64,000 bases of DNA from Croceimicrobium sp965279135 (GCA_965279135.1 OZ257133.1:1984001-2048000); one strand, 5' to 3'. Shown: positions 52,255 through 61,526, counted from the stretch's first letter. The notes: generated by a model from the sequence alone, not told the origin. Translations and numbers: made by a program.

Positions 52255-54225
52255 TTAACCTTTACTCTCGTCGTCTTCCATTTGCTCTTTAAGCTTACTT
52301 AAAGCGTCAAGATCACCTAAAGTAGAACGCTCTACATTAGAGTTGATCACCTTAACTGCTTTTTGAGCTTTGGCACGATCTGCCTTTTGCTTTTCAGCTT
52401 TCACTTGCTTGTGAAGCTCAGTGTGAGAAGCAACTACGCGACGGGCATCAGGATTAAATTCAATGATCTTGAAGTCAATACGCTCATCCGCAGCAACGTC
52501 GGTACCATCTTCTTTAGCCATATGACGAGAAGGAACGAAGGCCTCCACACCAAGGTTTTCGAAAATGATCTCAGCACCTTTGTCTACTTTGCGCAGTACC
52601 TTACCCTCGATCACACTACCTTCCTCAAGAAGAGTAGCATAGGTTTCGAATGGGTTGTCTTCTACTTGCTTATGACCTAGACTTAGGCGACGGTTTTCAA
52701 CGTCAATATCCAATACTACAACCTCAAGCTTAGCTCCAACAGAAGTAAACTCACTTGGGTGCTTCACTTTCTTAGTCCAGCTTAGATCACTGATGTGAAT
52801 CAATCCGTCGATACCTTCTTCCAATTCTACGAATACTCCAAAATTGGTGAAGTTACGTACCGCACCTTCGTGCTTAGATCCAACCGGATACTTAGTAGTG
52901 ATATCAGTCCATGGGTCAGTGCTCAATTGCTTGATACCAAGAGACATTTTGCGCTCCTCACGGTCTAAAGTCAATACCACTGCTTCTACCTCATCACCAA
53001 CTTTCATGAAGTCTTGAGCAGAACGCAAGTGTGTACTCCAGCTCATTTCACTTACGTGAATCAAACCTTCAACACCAGGGATAATTTCTACGAAAGCACC
53101 GTAATCCGCAAGAACTACCACCTTACCTTTCACAGAATCACCTTCTTTCAATTCAGCATCAAGGTTATCCCATGGATGAGCTTCAAGCTGCTTTAATCCC
53201 AATTGGATACGAGTCTTGTCTTCGTCGAAATCGAGAATTACCACATTCAAGGTCTGGTCTAGTTCTACCACTTCGCTTGGGTGGTTGATACGGCTCCAGC
53301 TTAAATCGGTAATATGGATTAGACCATCTACACCGCCAAGGTCGATGAATACCCCGTAAGAAGTGATATTCTTCACTACTCCTTCGAGTACCTGACCTTT
53401 CTCTAGCTTGCCAATGATCTCGCGTTTTTGCTCTTCCAAATCCGCTTCGATAAGCGCTTTGTGAGAAACAACAACGTTTTTGAATTCATGATTGATCTTA
53501 ACGATCTTGAATTCCATGTTCTTATCAACATAGGCATCATAGTCGCGGATTGGCTTCACGTCGATTTGAGATCCAGGCAAGAATGCTTCGATTCCAAAAA
53601 CATCTACGATCATACCACCTTTCGTACGACACTTAATGTAACCTTTAACAACTTCTTCGTTGTCGTGAGCTTCGTTTACACGATCCCAAGCTTTAATAGA
53701 ACGTGCCTTACGGTGAGAAAGAACTAATTGTCCTTCTTTATCCTCAGTCTTGTCTACTAATACCTCTACAGAATCTCCAACTTTTAGGTCAGGATTGTAA
53801 CGGAACTCATTTAAGGAGATAACTCCTTCAGACTTATAACCGATGTCAACGATAGCCTCGCGGTCGGTCATGTTAATCACCTTACCGTCGGTAATGGTGT
53901 GCTCATCAATACTGGTGAGACTTTCTTCATAGAGCTTAGTAAGCTCATCACGCTGAGATTTTCCTTTAGATGCAATTCCATATTCGAATTCATCCCAGTC
54001 AAATTCAGCTTCGGTCTGCTCAGCTTCTGCTGGCTCCTCTGTTTCCGTGGCTTCTGCTTCAACCGCTGGAGCTGCCTCTTCGGTAGTCTCTTCAGCAACC
54101 TCGGCGCTTACTTCCTCAGCGGTTTCAATAGAATCAGTGGACTCAGTTGCTTCAGGAGCAGCCTCTTGTGTAGCTTCAGGAGTATTTACTACTTCCTCTT
54201 CTACTTTTTTGTTTTCTTCTGACAT
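52255..54225 (-). CDS. rpsA: 30S ribosomal protein S1
   Basis: A 656-residue S1 started at the ATG at 54225 (MSEENKKVEEE). The frame continues upstream but looks like leader. After an acidic Glu/Ala-rich N-terminal region (about 1-75), six S1 RNA-binding repeats follow, with typical phrases such as VKGKVVVLADYGAFVEI, EGLIHVSEMSW and DGLIHISDLSWTKK. S1 unfolds and delivers mRNA to the ribosome, which matters in a phylum without Shine-Dalgarno pairing. It has its own promoter box and terminator. Confidence 0.97.
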   Translation of the reverse strand: MSEENKKVEEEVVNTPEATQEAAPEATESTDSIETAEEVSAEVAEETTEEAAPAVEAEATETEEPAEAEQTEAEFDWDEFEYGIASKGKSQRDELTKLYEESLTSIDEHTITDGKVINMTDREAIVDIGYKSEGVISLNEFRYNPDLKVGDSVEVLVDKTEDKEGQLVLSHRKARSIKAWDRVNEAHDNEEVVKGYIKCRTKGGMIVDVFGIEAFLPGSQIDVKPIRDYDAYVDKNMEFKIVKINHEFKNVVVSHKALIEADLEEQKREIIGKLEKGQVLEGVVKNITSYGVFIDLGGVDGLIHITDLSWSRINHPSEVVELDQTLNVVILDFDEDKTRIQLGLKQLEAHPWDNLDAELKEGDSVKGKVVVLADYGAFVEIIPGVEGLIHVSEMSWSTHLRSAQDFMKVGDEVEAVVLTLDREERKMSLGIKQLSTDPWTDITTKYPVGSKHEGAVRNFTNFGVFVELEEGIDGLIHISDLSWTKKVKHPSEFTSVGAKLEVVVLDIDVENRRLSLGHKQVEDNPFETYATLLEEGSVIEGKVLRKVDKGAEIIFENLGVEAFVPSRHMAKEDGTDVAADERIDFKIIEFNPDARRVVASHTELHKQVKAEKQKADRAKAQKAVKVINSNVERSTLGDLDALSKLKEQMEDDESKG

Positions 54226-54346
54226 GCAGAAATCATTTGTATTTCGTCCGGCTAAGATTAAGGGAGAACCTGCAACGAAAGTTATTTTACATAAAATTGA
54301 TACTAAGCCTTTTTCCAATCTTTTACACTCCCTGAAAAAAGGAGTG
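54226..54346 (-). promoter_or_regulatory. rpsA 5' leader with a hairpin
   Basis: The 115- to 120-base leader starts with CACTCC pairing to GGAGTG across a pyrimidine-rich loop, right after the predicted start. Such a leader could mediate S1 autoregulation, but only the hairpin is seen directly. Confidence 0.35.
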
Positions 54347-54354
54347 CAAAGGTA
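54347..54354 (-). promoter_or_regulatory. Putative -7 element of rpsA
   Basis: Minus-strand TACCTTTG matches TAnnTTTG, about 120 bases upstream of the rpsA ATG. No good TTTG -33 box was found. Confidence 0.5.
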
Positions 54355-54441
54355 GGCTTATTTTTTTGAAAATCAGTATAAATAGACCCATTTACATAAA
54401 GGCTAAAAAATGAAGTAATTTCATCTTCATACCTTCGCCTC

Positions 54442-55797
54442 ATGCGCTTGTTTTTACTTCTACTTTTAGGTGGTCAAATGCTTGCACAAAATGCAAGTTG
54501 GAACAACCTTGGACCCGGTCATCGACTGGAAACGGCTGCAAAGCTTTGCACTGACCCTTCAGGAAATATATTTCTGCTGGCCAATGAAGCAGTTAGCCAG
54601 CTTCCGGGTAATAAATGGCAAATCTATAAGCTCGATCCCAATGGCAATGTTATTTGGCAGAAGGTATATGGCTCGGTAGGCAATTACTCCGCTTCACAGA
54701 TTATCCATTTCGACCAAAAACTCTTTGTATGCGGAGATCGTGTATGGAATGATACTGGTAGAGCCTGGGTAGCGGTACTGGATACCAGTGGAGCCCTACT
54801 AAATGAAAAGCATTTTGGTTCGGGAGATACTGTATTAGTGGGTCAGGATATTGCCATCAATGCAAATGAAGAAATAGCCCTACTCAACCAAATAGTAGTT
54901 CAAACTGGAACACCTCAAGGAGCCCAGGTTCTCATTCTTGATACGGCATTAAACATTTACCAACGGCACCTGAATACAGATACCACAGATTTTGTGGCTC
55001 ATGAAATAGTAGATATCCCTACTGGTGGATGGGTGTATGTATCTGATTATGAATTACCCAACCGCTTTGATGTTTTGGTAACCAAAATTGATAATCAAGG
55101 AAACCAATTAAAACAGACTATCGTCTCGAATGGACACACCCGTGGGGGTAATGCCATCGGCCTAAATTCCAAAGGACAAATAGCTATAGGTGGTGAAGGA
55201 GCCTCGGCATTTTCGGTAAGTTTTGATGTCACTTTAAGTCTGCTAGATTCTAATCTGAATGTATTGGCAGATGTATATGTCAGGCCCGGCGTTCCCTTAA
55301 ACGATGCCTGTTTTGACATGGCCATCACACCGGACGATACTTATCTGTTTACGGGTTATCACATTGCTCCGGAAAATGGCTTAACGGAGATGATAGTAGT
55401 GGAAAGCGATTCAGCAGGTCAGCGAATATTTATAGATAGCTATGCTAGTTCCCCTACTTGTATCGGCTCAGGAATTATTTGTGATAATCAAGGAAAGTGG
55501 ATTGCTGCAGGTTCTGACTTTAATAAAGCACCCAGCTTAATTGTGTCTATCGGAAATGCCAAGGGCTTAAACCTGGACCAACACCATACTCCTTCGGTTT
55601 CTCTATTTCCTAATCCTAATAATGGAACTCTTCAGTTAATTGGCCTAGATCAGGAAGACGAGGTGAAAGTCCTGGATATGCAGGGGCGTGCTATTCCTTT
55701 CGAGCTTTCTGGCGATCAGCTTAAGATTGATGCTGGAAGCGGCACCTATCTATTAAAGGTTAATGATCAGGTAGTGGAAAGGGTTGTGATACATTAA
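54442..55797 (+). CDS. Secreted propeller-like protein with T9SS type A sorting domain
   Basis: A 451-residue exported protein. The signal peptide is residues 1-15 (GGQMLAQ). The body is a beta-propeller-like repeat with LDPNGNVIWQK and similar blades, akin to the N-terminal part of the 38495-40456 product. A T9SS type A C-terminal domain (about 385-451) has SLFPNPNNGTLQL, VLDMQGRAI and GTYLLKVNDQ. The ligand is unknown. It is transcribed alone, divergent from rpsA. A TACCTTCG near-match to the -7 box sits just before the ATG. Confidence 0.88.
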   Translation: MRLFLLLLLGGQMLAQNASWNNLGPGHRLETAAKLCTDPSGNIFLLANEAVSQLPGNKWQIYKLDPNGNVIWQKVYGSVGNYSASQIIHFDQKLFVCGDRVWNDTGRAWVAVLDTSGALLNEKHFGSGDTVLVGQDIAINANEEIALLNQIVVQTGTPQGAQVLILDTALNIYQRHLNTDTTDFVAHEIVDIPTGGWVYVSDYELPNRFDVLVTKIDNQGNQLKQTIVSNGHTRGGNAIGLNSKGQIAIGGEGASAFSVSFDVTLSLLDSNLNVLADVYVRPGVPLNDACFDMAITPDDTYLFTGYHIAPENGLTEMIVVESDSAGQRIFIDSYASSPTCIGSGIICDNQGKWIAAGSDFNKAPSLIVSIGNAKGLNLDQHHTPSVSLFPNPNNGTLQLIGLDQEDEVKVLDMQGRAIPFELSGDQLKIDAGSGTYLLKVNDQVVERVVIH

Positions 55798-55815
55798 AAG
55801 CATTCCAACCTTAAC

Positions 55816-55831
55816 CATCATTTAAATGATG
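55816..55831. repeat. 16-bp perfect palindrome
   Basis: CATCATTTAAATGATG is fully self-complementary. It lies 19 bases after the T9SS cargo stop and may act as a 3'-end hairpin or a protein site. No T run follows it. Confidence 0.35.
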
Positions 55832-55943
55832 TATTCATTCAGTCTATTACAATCAGGTCATTCCTTCAATAAGCGGAAAGCAATGATTTTCCAAAAAAAG
55901 GTAGAATTGGCAAAGGGTCTGTAGCCCGATTCGAAGATTCCAC

Positions 55944-57593
55944 TCATTGAAACCAATTCTGACGCTCCATTTGTTTTCGCAGGTATAAACTATACTTCTT
56001 ATAACCTAAGTTATCCAAAACTTGATAGAATGGTAAGTTAGAGGAAGATTTAGACCCCCTCTTTCTAAGTATCTTAAAAGAATGAATCGGTTTGGTCGGC
56101 TGACCTAAATCAAAGAATCTATAGCAATCCTCCACTGATAGTATTTGAAGATTATCAACAAATATCTTCTTTGAATTATAATCCAAAAGATCTTTAAACC
56201 GTATCTGAAATTGCTCTAATATAAGTGGCAATTGCAACGTTGGATCTGTAGTAACAATTACCGGAACAATTCTTAGCTTGTTTTTACTAAGCGCATTTGG
56301 ATCAATATCGGATAAAATCATTTCAACCCTACCTATTGAACGAGCTAATTGCTCAATCCCTCGTTTATCGAAAAACTTATCAAAACCTCTGTCATAGAAC
56401 CTGTTTAATGTACCAGAGACAAATCGACTGGCATTAAGGTTAGCGGTTTTTACTTCACCGATAATAATATTACCAGAGTATCTCACATAAAAATCGAAGG
56501 CCTCCACTTTTTGGTTTTCCCAACGATAAAAGCATTCTTTCAAAGTTCTTACTTCAATGAAAGGTTTGTTGTAAAACACTTTTAATAGATCGGAAACCAT
56601 TCGCTCCACTTGAAGCCCAATTTCTGCTTTTAAAGCTTCATACTTTATCTTTTGATCGCCATATGATTCTTGAAAGTCTTGTAATAACTGAAATCCCATT
56701 CTCTCTATCAGTAGCGTATGATCGGTTAATAAATAACATGGTTCACCATTTTGCAGTTTGAATTTAATAAAGGGGAATCTTCTTATGTTTTTAAGTAACA
56801 TTGGATCGGGAGATTGACTTTGACCTATCAATGATTCGAAAAGGTTATTAAACTCCTCTTCTGGAGAATACACTGGATCTAATTTTTTCTGTCTTTCATC
56901 GCCGTGAAGAATCTTTCCGAAAATCAATTTCCACATGCTGCCTAAAAAACTAGAAAGTGGAACACCGTAGGAATCCCTGATGTATTGAGTAAAGCTACTA
57001 CCAAGATTTGCAGACTCTTCTATCCTCTTTAATAGCCGCGCAAAAAACCCGAACGTAAGAATAGAATAACTTGGAAGGAAATAGATATTAAGAGGAGCTA
57101 TAGTCGGTATCAAGGCCTTGAAACCAATTTTCTGAGCCATTGGTTGGATATCCTTATGCTCAAATGTCAATATTGAATTAATACTGAGGCAGTATTGTAC
57201 AAACATTCTTACTTGCTCTAAAGAATTGAAAAAATTATTCTCTGGAAGTTCCTTCACCGTTCTATTGCATAAAACATATTCAATCCCGACAAGGCAAGTT
57301 GACCTGGAAAAGATCACTACATCCTTACTTTCTTTAAGAAATGGATCAATTAATCTCTTAAGTTCGGAATAAAGACTTGGATACTTAGATACATATTGTC
57401 TTAATATCTCTAATTGGCTCTTGAAGGTTGTATCTCCATAAATATGATTCTGACCACGTAATTGATTGTTAATGCTTACCAATTCCATTAAGTAAACCTC
57501 CTCCAAACCGGGCGCTATTAATACTTCTGGAGTGATGCTCTGCTGATTAGGGTATACAGATTCTAAGGTTAGTATTATGCTAGGCTCTTTCAA
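55944..57593 (-). CDS. AT-rich orphan protein with a PD-(D/E)XK nuclease-like motif
   Basis: A 549-residue protein I do not recognise. The only strong pattern is near residues 365-382: EAFDFYV (Asp367) followed by IIIGEVK (Glu380, Lys382). This is the D-x(n)-E-x-K signature on two beta strands of restriction-endonuclease-like folds, with a preceding helix rich in Glu (around 310-335). The N-terminal 300 residues are mostly helical. The first in-frame start is TTG at 57593, with ATG at 57488 as the alternative. It is visibly more AT-rich than its neighbours, stands alone between a T9SS cargo gene and gltA, and is flanked by AT-rich gaps. This suggests horizontal acquisition. Confidence 0.6.
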   Translation of the reverse strand: MKEPSIILTLESVYPNQQSITPEVLIAPGLEEVYLMELVSINNQLRGQNHIYGDTTFKSQLEILRQYVSKYPSLYSELKRLIDPFLKESKDVVIFSRSTCLVGIEYVLCNRTVKELPENNFFNSLEQVRMFVQYCLSINSILTFEHKDIQPMAQKIGFKALIPTIAPLNIYFLPSYSILTFGFFARLLKRIEESANLGSSFTQYIRDSYGVPLSSFLGSMWKLIFGKILHGDERQKKLDPVYSPEEEFNNLFESLIGQSQSPDPMLLKNIRRFPFIKFKLQNGEPCYLLTDHTLLIERMGFQLLQDFQESYGDQKIKYEALKAEIGLQVERMVSDLLKVFYNKPFIEVRTLKECFYRWENQKVEAFDFYVRYSGNIIIGEVKTANLNASRFVSGTLNRFYDRGFDKFFDKRGIEQLARSIGRVEMILSDIDPNALSKNKLRIVPVIVTTDPTLQLPLILEQFQIRFKDLLDYNSKKIFVDNLQILSVEDCYRFFDLGQPTKPIHSFKILRKRGSKSSSNLPFYQVLDNLGYKKYSLYLRKQMERQNWFQ

Positions 57594-57722
57594 AAAAGGT
57601 TATTATTATAAGCGAGTAACATATTAAACTTATAAAACTAGTTAAAGCATGCTTTTATCAGTTATTATATGCTACTTGATTCAGGAAATCCAAACATTCG
57701 AAATAATCGAAATATCCCCAAC

Positions 57723-57751
57723 AAAAAAGCCGGTACCCAAGGCACCGGCTT
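57723..57751 (-). terminator. Intrinsic terminator of the carA-eno-gltA operon
   Basis: On the minus strand, AAGCCGGTGCC pairs with GGTACCGGCTT (one mismatch) around a TTGG loop and is followed by a T run, 22 bases after the gltA stop. Confidence 0.9.
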
Positions 57752-57773
57752 ATATATTTTGAAGAATGGCTAA

Positions 57774-59078
57774 TTAAGATCCGAATTCTTCTTTTAGCAG
57801 TTTAGTGGTGGTAGATCCAGGACGCTCAATAGGCATACCTAAGGCACGATCCCAAATCAAACTAGCCAGGGTTCCTAAAGAACGACTTACACCAAACAAT
57901 ACAGTATAAAAATCATACTCGGTTAAACCATAATGCATCAACAACTGACCGGAATGGGCATCCACATTAGGCCAGGGGTTTTTCACTTTGCCAAGTTCCT
58001 GTAATACGCTAGGTACTACCTCGTAAATACGGCTGATCAACTGGAAAAGCTCGCTATCCGGCATATGCTTTAAAGCAAAATCTCTTTGCGCAGTATAGCG
58101 AGGGTCGGTTTTACGCAATACCGCATGACCGAATCCAGGAATTACTTTCCCTTCATCTAATGTCTTACGTACATATCCTTCAATGGCTTCTTTACTTGGT
58201 AATCCGCCTCCAAGTTCATCGCGCATCCCTAAGGTCCAACGAATCACCTCTTGATTAGCCAATCCATGAAGAGGTCCAGCTAAACCATTCATTCCGGCAG
58301 CAAAGGCCTGGTAAGCATCGCTCAAGGCAGATCCTACTAGGTGAATAGTATGGCCGGAAACATTTCCTCCTTCATGGTCAGAGTGGATGGTAAGATAGAT
58401 TCGCATTAACTCACGGAACTCTTCATCACTGAATCCGAGCATGTGGGCAAAATTGCCACCCCAATCTAAAGTATTGTCTGGGGCAATGTGATCGCCATTG
58501 TGATAGGTACGACGATAGATATATGCCGCCACGCGAGGTAGGCGCGCAATTAAGTTCATCACATCCTCATAGGTAGGCTTCCAATACTCTTTCTTATTAA
58601 TTCCTTCACGATAAGCAGTCTGGAACTCGCTTTCAGTGCGCAAGGCCATAATACCACTCACAAACTGCGTCATAGGATGCGTATTGGTTGGCAACGCATC
58701 CAATACATCAAACACGTGCTGCGGAACCTCAGAACGCTTTTGCCATTCCTTGGTTACGGTCGCAACTGCTTCTGCAGTCGGAAGCTCATCAAATAACATC
58801 AGATAGAAAATACCCTCGGGAAGTGGCTCATCCCCACCAGGTGCTTTAGGTAAAAGCTCCTGTAACTCAGGAATGGTATATCCTCTAAAACGGATTCCCT
58901 CCATTACATCTAATTTGGAGGTTTCGGTAATCAATGCTTTTACGCCACGAATACCGCCATATAGTTGGCTGATTTTTACTTCACTCACCACTTTATCTCC
59001 GTGGGCAGCCACGAACTCCTTAATCTCCGCTGCGGCAGGGCCGATCTTGGTAGAAAAGTGTTCTTTTAAATTTTCCAT
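57774..59078 (-). CDS. gltA: Citrate synthase
   Basis: A 434-residue citrate synthase that condenses oxaloacetate and acetyl-CoA. The catalytic residues are visible in HSDHEGGNVSGHT, GFGHAVLRKTDPRY and NVDAHSGQLL. The sequence (GGIRGVKALITETS at the N-terminus and the GNVSGHTIHLVGS block) looks more like the mitochondrial-type si-citrate synthase than E. coli GltA, as is usual in Bacteroidota. It is the last gene of carA-eno-gltA, 7 bp after eno. Confidence 0.96.
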   Translation of the reverse strand: MENLKEHFSTKIGPAAAEIKEFVAAHGDKVVSEVKISQLYGGIRGVKALITETSKLDVMEGIRFRGYTIPELQELLPKAPGGDEPLPEGIFYLMLFDELPTAEAVATVTKEWQKRSEVPQHVFDVLDALPTNTHPMTQFVSGIMALRTESEFQTAYREGINKKEYWKPTYEDVMNLIARLPRVAAYIYRRTYHNGDHIAPDNTLDWGGNFAHMLGFSDEEFRELMRIYLTIHSDHEGGNVSGHTIHLVGSALSDAYQAFAAGMNGLAGPLHGLANQEVIRWTLGMRDELGGGLPSKEAIEGYVRKTLDEGKVIPGFGHAVLRKTDPRYTAQRDFALKHMPDSELFQLISRIYEVVPSVLQELGKVKNPWPNVDAHSGQLLMHYGLTEYDFYTVLFGVSRSLGTLASLIWDRALGMPIERPGSTTTKLLKEEFGS

Positions 59079-59085
59079 CTAGGTT

Positions 59086-60366
59086 TTATTTAATGAATTT
59101 GAAATTGGTACCGAGGTACTTCGCGCTTTCTCCAAGCATTTCCTCGATACGTAATAGTTGATTGTACTTAGCCATACGATCACTTCGCGAGGCAGATCCG
59201 GTTTTGATCTGGCCAGTACTTAAGGCCACTGCCAGGTCAGCAATGGTATTGTCTTCTGTTTCACCACTGCGGTGACTCATTACACAGGTCATATTATTAG
59301 ACTGTGCCAAGCTTACGGTCTCGATCGTTTCTGTCAATGTTCCAATCTGATTCACTTTAACTAGAACAGAATTAGCAGCATTTTGATCGATACCTTGTTG
59401 CACTCTTTCCACATTTGTTACGAAAAGATCATCACCAACTAATTGCACACGATCACCAATGGCTGCATTGAGTTTGGTCCAACCAGCCCAATCGTCTTCA
59501 TGTAATCCATCTTCGATAGAAATGATGGGATACTTATCTACCCACTCGGTCCAATAAGCTACCATTTCATCGCTGCTACGCTTGCTGCCATCACTAAAAT
59601 GGTACATCTTCTCATCAGCATCGTAAAACTCGCTAGCTGCCGCGTCCATAGCAATATAAATCTGCTCACCTGCTTTAAAACCAGCCCGATCGATAGCAAC
59701 TAGAACCGTTTCAATCGCCTCTTCATTGGACTGAATATTTGGAGCAAAACCACCTTCATCTCCCACATTGGTGCTATAACCTTTTTCCTTCAAAACCTTT
59801 TTTAGGTGATGAAAGATCTCCGTTCCCCAACGCAAACCTTCAGAGAAAGTACTGGCCCCAAAAGGCATAACCATGAATTCCTGAAAGTCGATTGCATTAT
59901 CCGCATGCTCCCCTCCGTTAAGGATATTCATCATCGGTACGGGCAAAGTGCGGGCATTTACACCTCCTACATAGTTATATAGAGTCTGACCAGTTTCGTT
60001 TGCGGCAGCTTTGGCAACGGCTAAAGAAACCGCCAAAATCGCATTAGCTCCTAAATTGGCCTTATTGGGAGTTCCATCAATATCCAGCATACGCTGATCA
60101 ATATCGGCCTGATCGGTAACAAACATACCTACAATTTCCGGAGCAATCTTTTCATTCACGTTGTCCACCGCTTTTTGTACTCCTTTGCCCATCCATTGGT
60201 CTCCACCATCCCGAAGCTCTACAGCCTCATGAACTCCGGTTGAAGCACCTGAAGGCACGGCAGCGCGGCCAAAACCTCCATTCTCAGTCAGTACATCTAC
60301 CTCTACGGTAGGGTTTCCTCTACTATCAAGGATTTGACGGGCATGAATGCCGGAAATAATTGCCAT
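59086..60366 (-). CDS. eno: Enolase
   Basis: A 426-residue phosphopyruvate hydratase. Motifs are RQILDSRGNPTVEVDV, the metal ligands in IAMDAAASEF, SIEDGLHEDDW and LVGDDLFVTN, the catalytic Lys in VKVNQIGTLTE, and SHRSGETED. Length is normal. It lies 3 bp after carA and 7 bp before gltA, forming a mixed operon of pyrimidine/arginine, glycolysis and TCA genes. Confidence 0.98.
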   Translation of the reverse strand: MAIISGIHARQILDSRGNPTVEVDVLTENGGFGRAAVPSGASTGVHEAVELRDGGDQWMGKGVQKAVDNVNEKIAPEIVGMFVTDQADIDQRMLDIDGTPNKANLGANAILAVSLAVAKAAANETGQTLYNYVGGVNARTLPVPMMNILNGGEHADNAIDFQEFMVMPFGASTFSEGLRWGTEIFHHLKKVLKEKGYSTNVGDEGGFAPNIQSNEEAIETVLVAIDRAGFKAGEQIYIAMDAAASEFYDADEKMYHFSDGSKRSSDEMVAYWTEWVDKYPIISIEDGLHEDDWAGWTKLNAAIGDRVQLVGDDLFVTNVERVQQGIDQNAANSVLVKVNQIGTLTETIETVSLAQSNNMTCVMSHRSGETEDNTIADLAVALSTGQIKTGSASRSDRMAKYNQLLRIEEMLGESAKYLGTNFKFIK

Positions 60367-60369
60367 GTT

Positions 60370-61479
60370 TTAAGATTTAGATTGTTTGAGTTGATTTACG
60401 AATTGATCAAAAAGGTATTCAGAGTCATGCGGACCAGGAAATGCTTCCGGATGGTATTGCACGCTACTCACGGGTTTATTTTTAAGACGGATGCCTTGTA
60501 CACCGTCATCATTTAGGTGTTGATGAGTCAATTCCACCTCGGCACTTTCAGTAACAGCTTCCATACTAACTACGAAGCCATGATTTTGGGTGGTGATCTC
60601 TCCTTTTCCCGTCAGGATATTTAATACTGGATGGTTGATTCCACGGTGGCCCTGATGCATCTTGTAGGTATCAAGGCCCTGAGAAATGGCAATCAATTGA
60701 TGGCCAAGACAGATTCCAAAAACGGGATAACCGGAATTAACCATATCATTTACGATCGACACCGTGTTTTGCATTGCGGCAGGATCACCGGGTCCATTGG
60801 AAATGAAAAGTCCATCCGGGTTCCAGGCTTTCATCTCCTCTAAAGAAGTATCCATCGGGAAAACCTTCATATAGCAATTGCGACTGGCAAAGTGGCGCAG
60901 GATATTACGCTTTACACCTAGATCAAGCACCGCCAGTTTGAATTCCGCATTCTCTTCTCCAAAGTAGTAAGGTTCCTTGGTTGCAACTTTGGATGATAGC
61001 TCCAGCCCTTCCATGGAAGGCACTTCGCTAAGCTGTTTCTTTAAAGCATCAAGATCATCAGTTTCGGTGCTGATAATGGCGTTCATCGCTCCCTTACTGC
61101 GAATATGACGTACCAAAGCACGGGTGTCCACATCGGAAATTACCAGCTTGTCATTTTCTTTGAAATAGTTTAAGAGAGAATCATCTCCACCGTAACGGCT
61201 ATGATGAAAGCTGAAGTTCTTGCAGATTAAACCCGCAATTTTAATCGAATCCGATTCTACCTCGTCATCCTTAACCCCATAGTTGCCAATATGAGCGTTG
61301 GTGGTAACCATTAACTGGCCATAGTAGCTCGGGTCAGTAAAGATTTCTTGGTATCCCGACATCCCGGTATTAAAACAAATTTCACCGGTCGAGGTGCCTT
61401 CTAAACCTACCGATCTTCCCCAAAATGTGGTTCCATCCTGGAGGATTACTACTGCTTGCTTACGTGTAAAATTGGCCAT
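60370..61479 (-). CDS. carA: Carbamoyl-phosphate synthase small subunit
   Basis: A 369-residue glutamine amidotransferase subunit. The N-terminal domain has ILQDGTTFWGRS, GEICFNTGMSGYQEI and TDPSYYGQ. The class I amidotransferase domain has the nucleophile Cys in FGICLGHQL and the His/Glu pair in QYHPEAFPGPHDS. It delivers ammonia to CarB for carbamoyl phosphate. carB is not adjacent. It leads the operon with eno and gltA from a consensus promoter inside the rplQ terminator. Confidence 0.97.
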   Translation of the reverse strand: MANFTRKQAVVILQDGTTFWGRSVGLEGTSTGEICFNTGMSGYQEIFTDPSYYGQLMVTTNAHIGNYGVKDDEVESDSIKIAGLICKNFSFHHSRYGGDDSLLNYFKENDKLVISDVDTRALVRHIRSKGAMNAIISTETDDLDALKKQLSEVPSMEGLELSSKVATKEPYYFGEENAEFKLAVLDLGVKRNILRHFASRNCYMKVFPMDTSLEEMKAWNPDGLFISNGPGDPAAMQNTVSIVNDMVNSGYPVFGICLGHQLIAISQGLDTYKMHQGHRGINHPVLNILTGKGEITTQNHGFVVSMEAVTESAEVELTHQHLNDDGVQGIRLKNKPVSSVQYHPEAFPGPHDSEYLFDQFVNQLKQSKS

Positions 61480-61494
61480 CTGCTAAAAACTTTT

Positions 61495-61526
61495 CAAAGT
61501 TAATTCCTAGAGCATTCTTGCACAAA
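61495..61526 (-). promoter_or_regulatory. carA-eno-gltA promoter
   Basis: Minus-strand TTTG (61526-61523) and TAACTTTG (61502-61495) are spaced by 20 bases, a full phylum consensus. The -33 box overlaps the T run of the upstream rplQ terminator. Confidence 0.8.

Noticed and set aside
54226..54318. An N-terminal extension of S1 by 31 residues
   Set aside because: The extension does not resemble S1, and MSEENKK at 54225 fits the family and leaves a leader of reasonable size.
53899..54355. Plus-strand open frames opposite the rpsA N-terminus
   Set aside because: They are the antisense of the Glu/Ala-rich region and leader of rpsA, give Ser- or Phe-rich nonsense, and have no start context.
55895..55945. 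A TTCGAA-containing stretch that looks like a tRNA T-arm
   Set aside because: The flanking bases do not form a T stem, and no anticodon or acceptor stem could be found on either strand.
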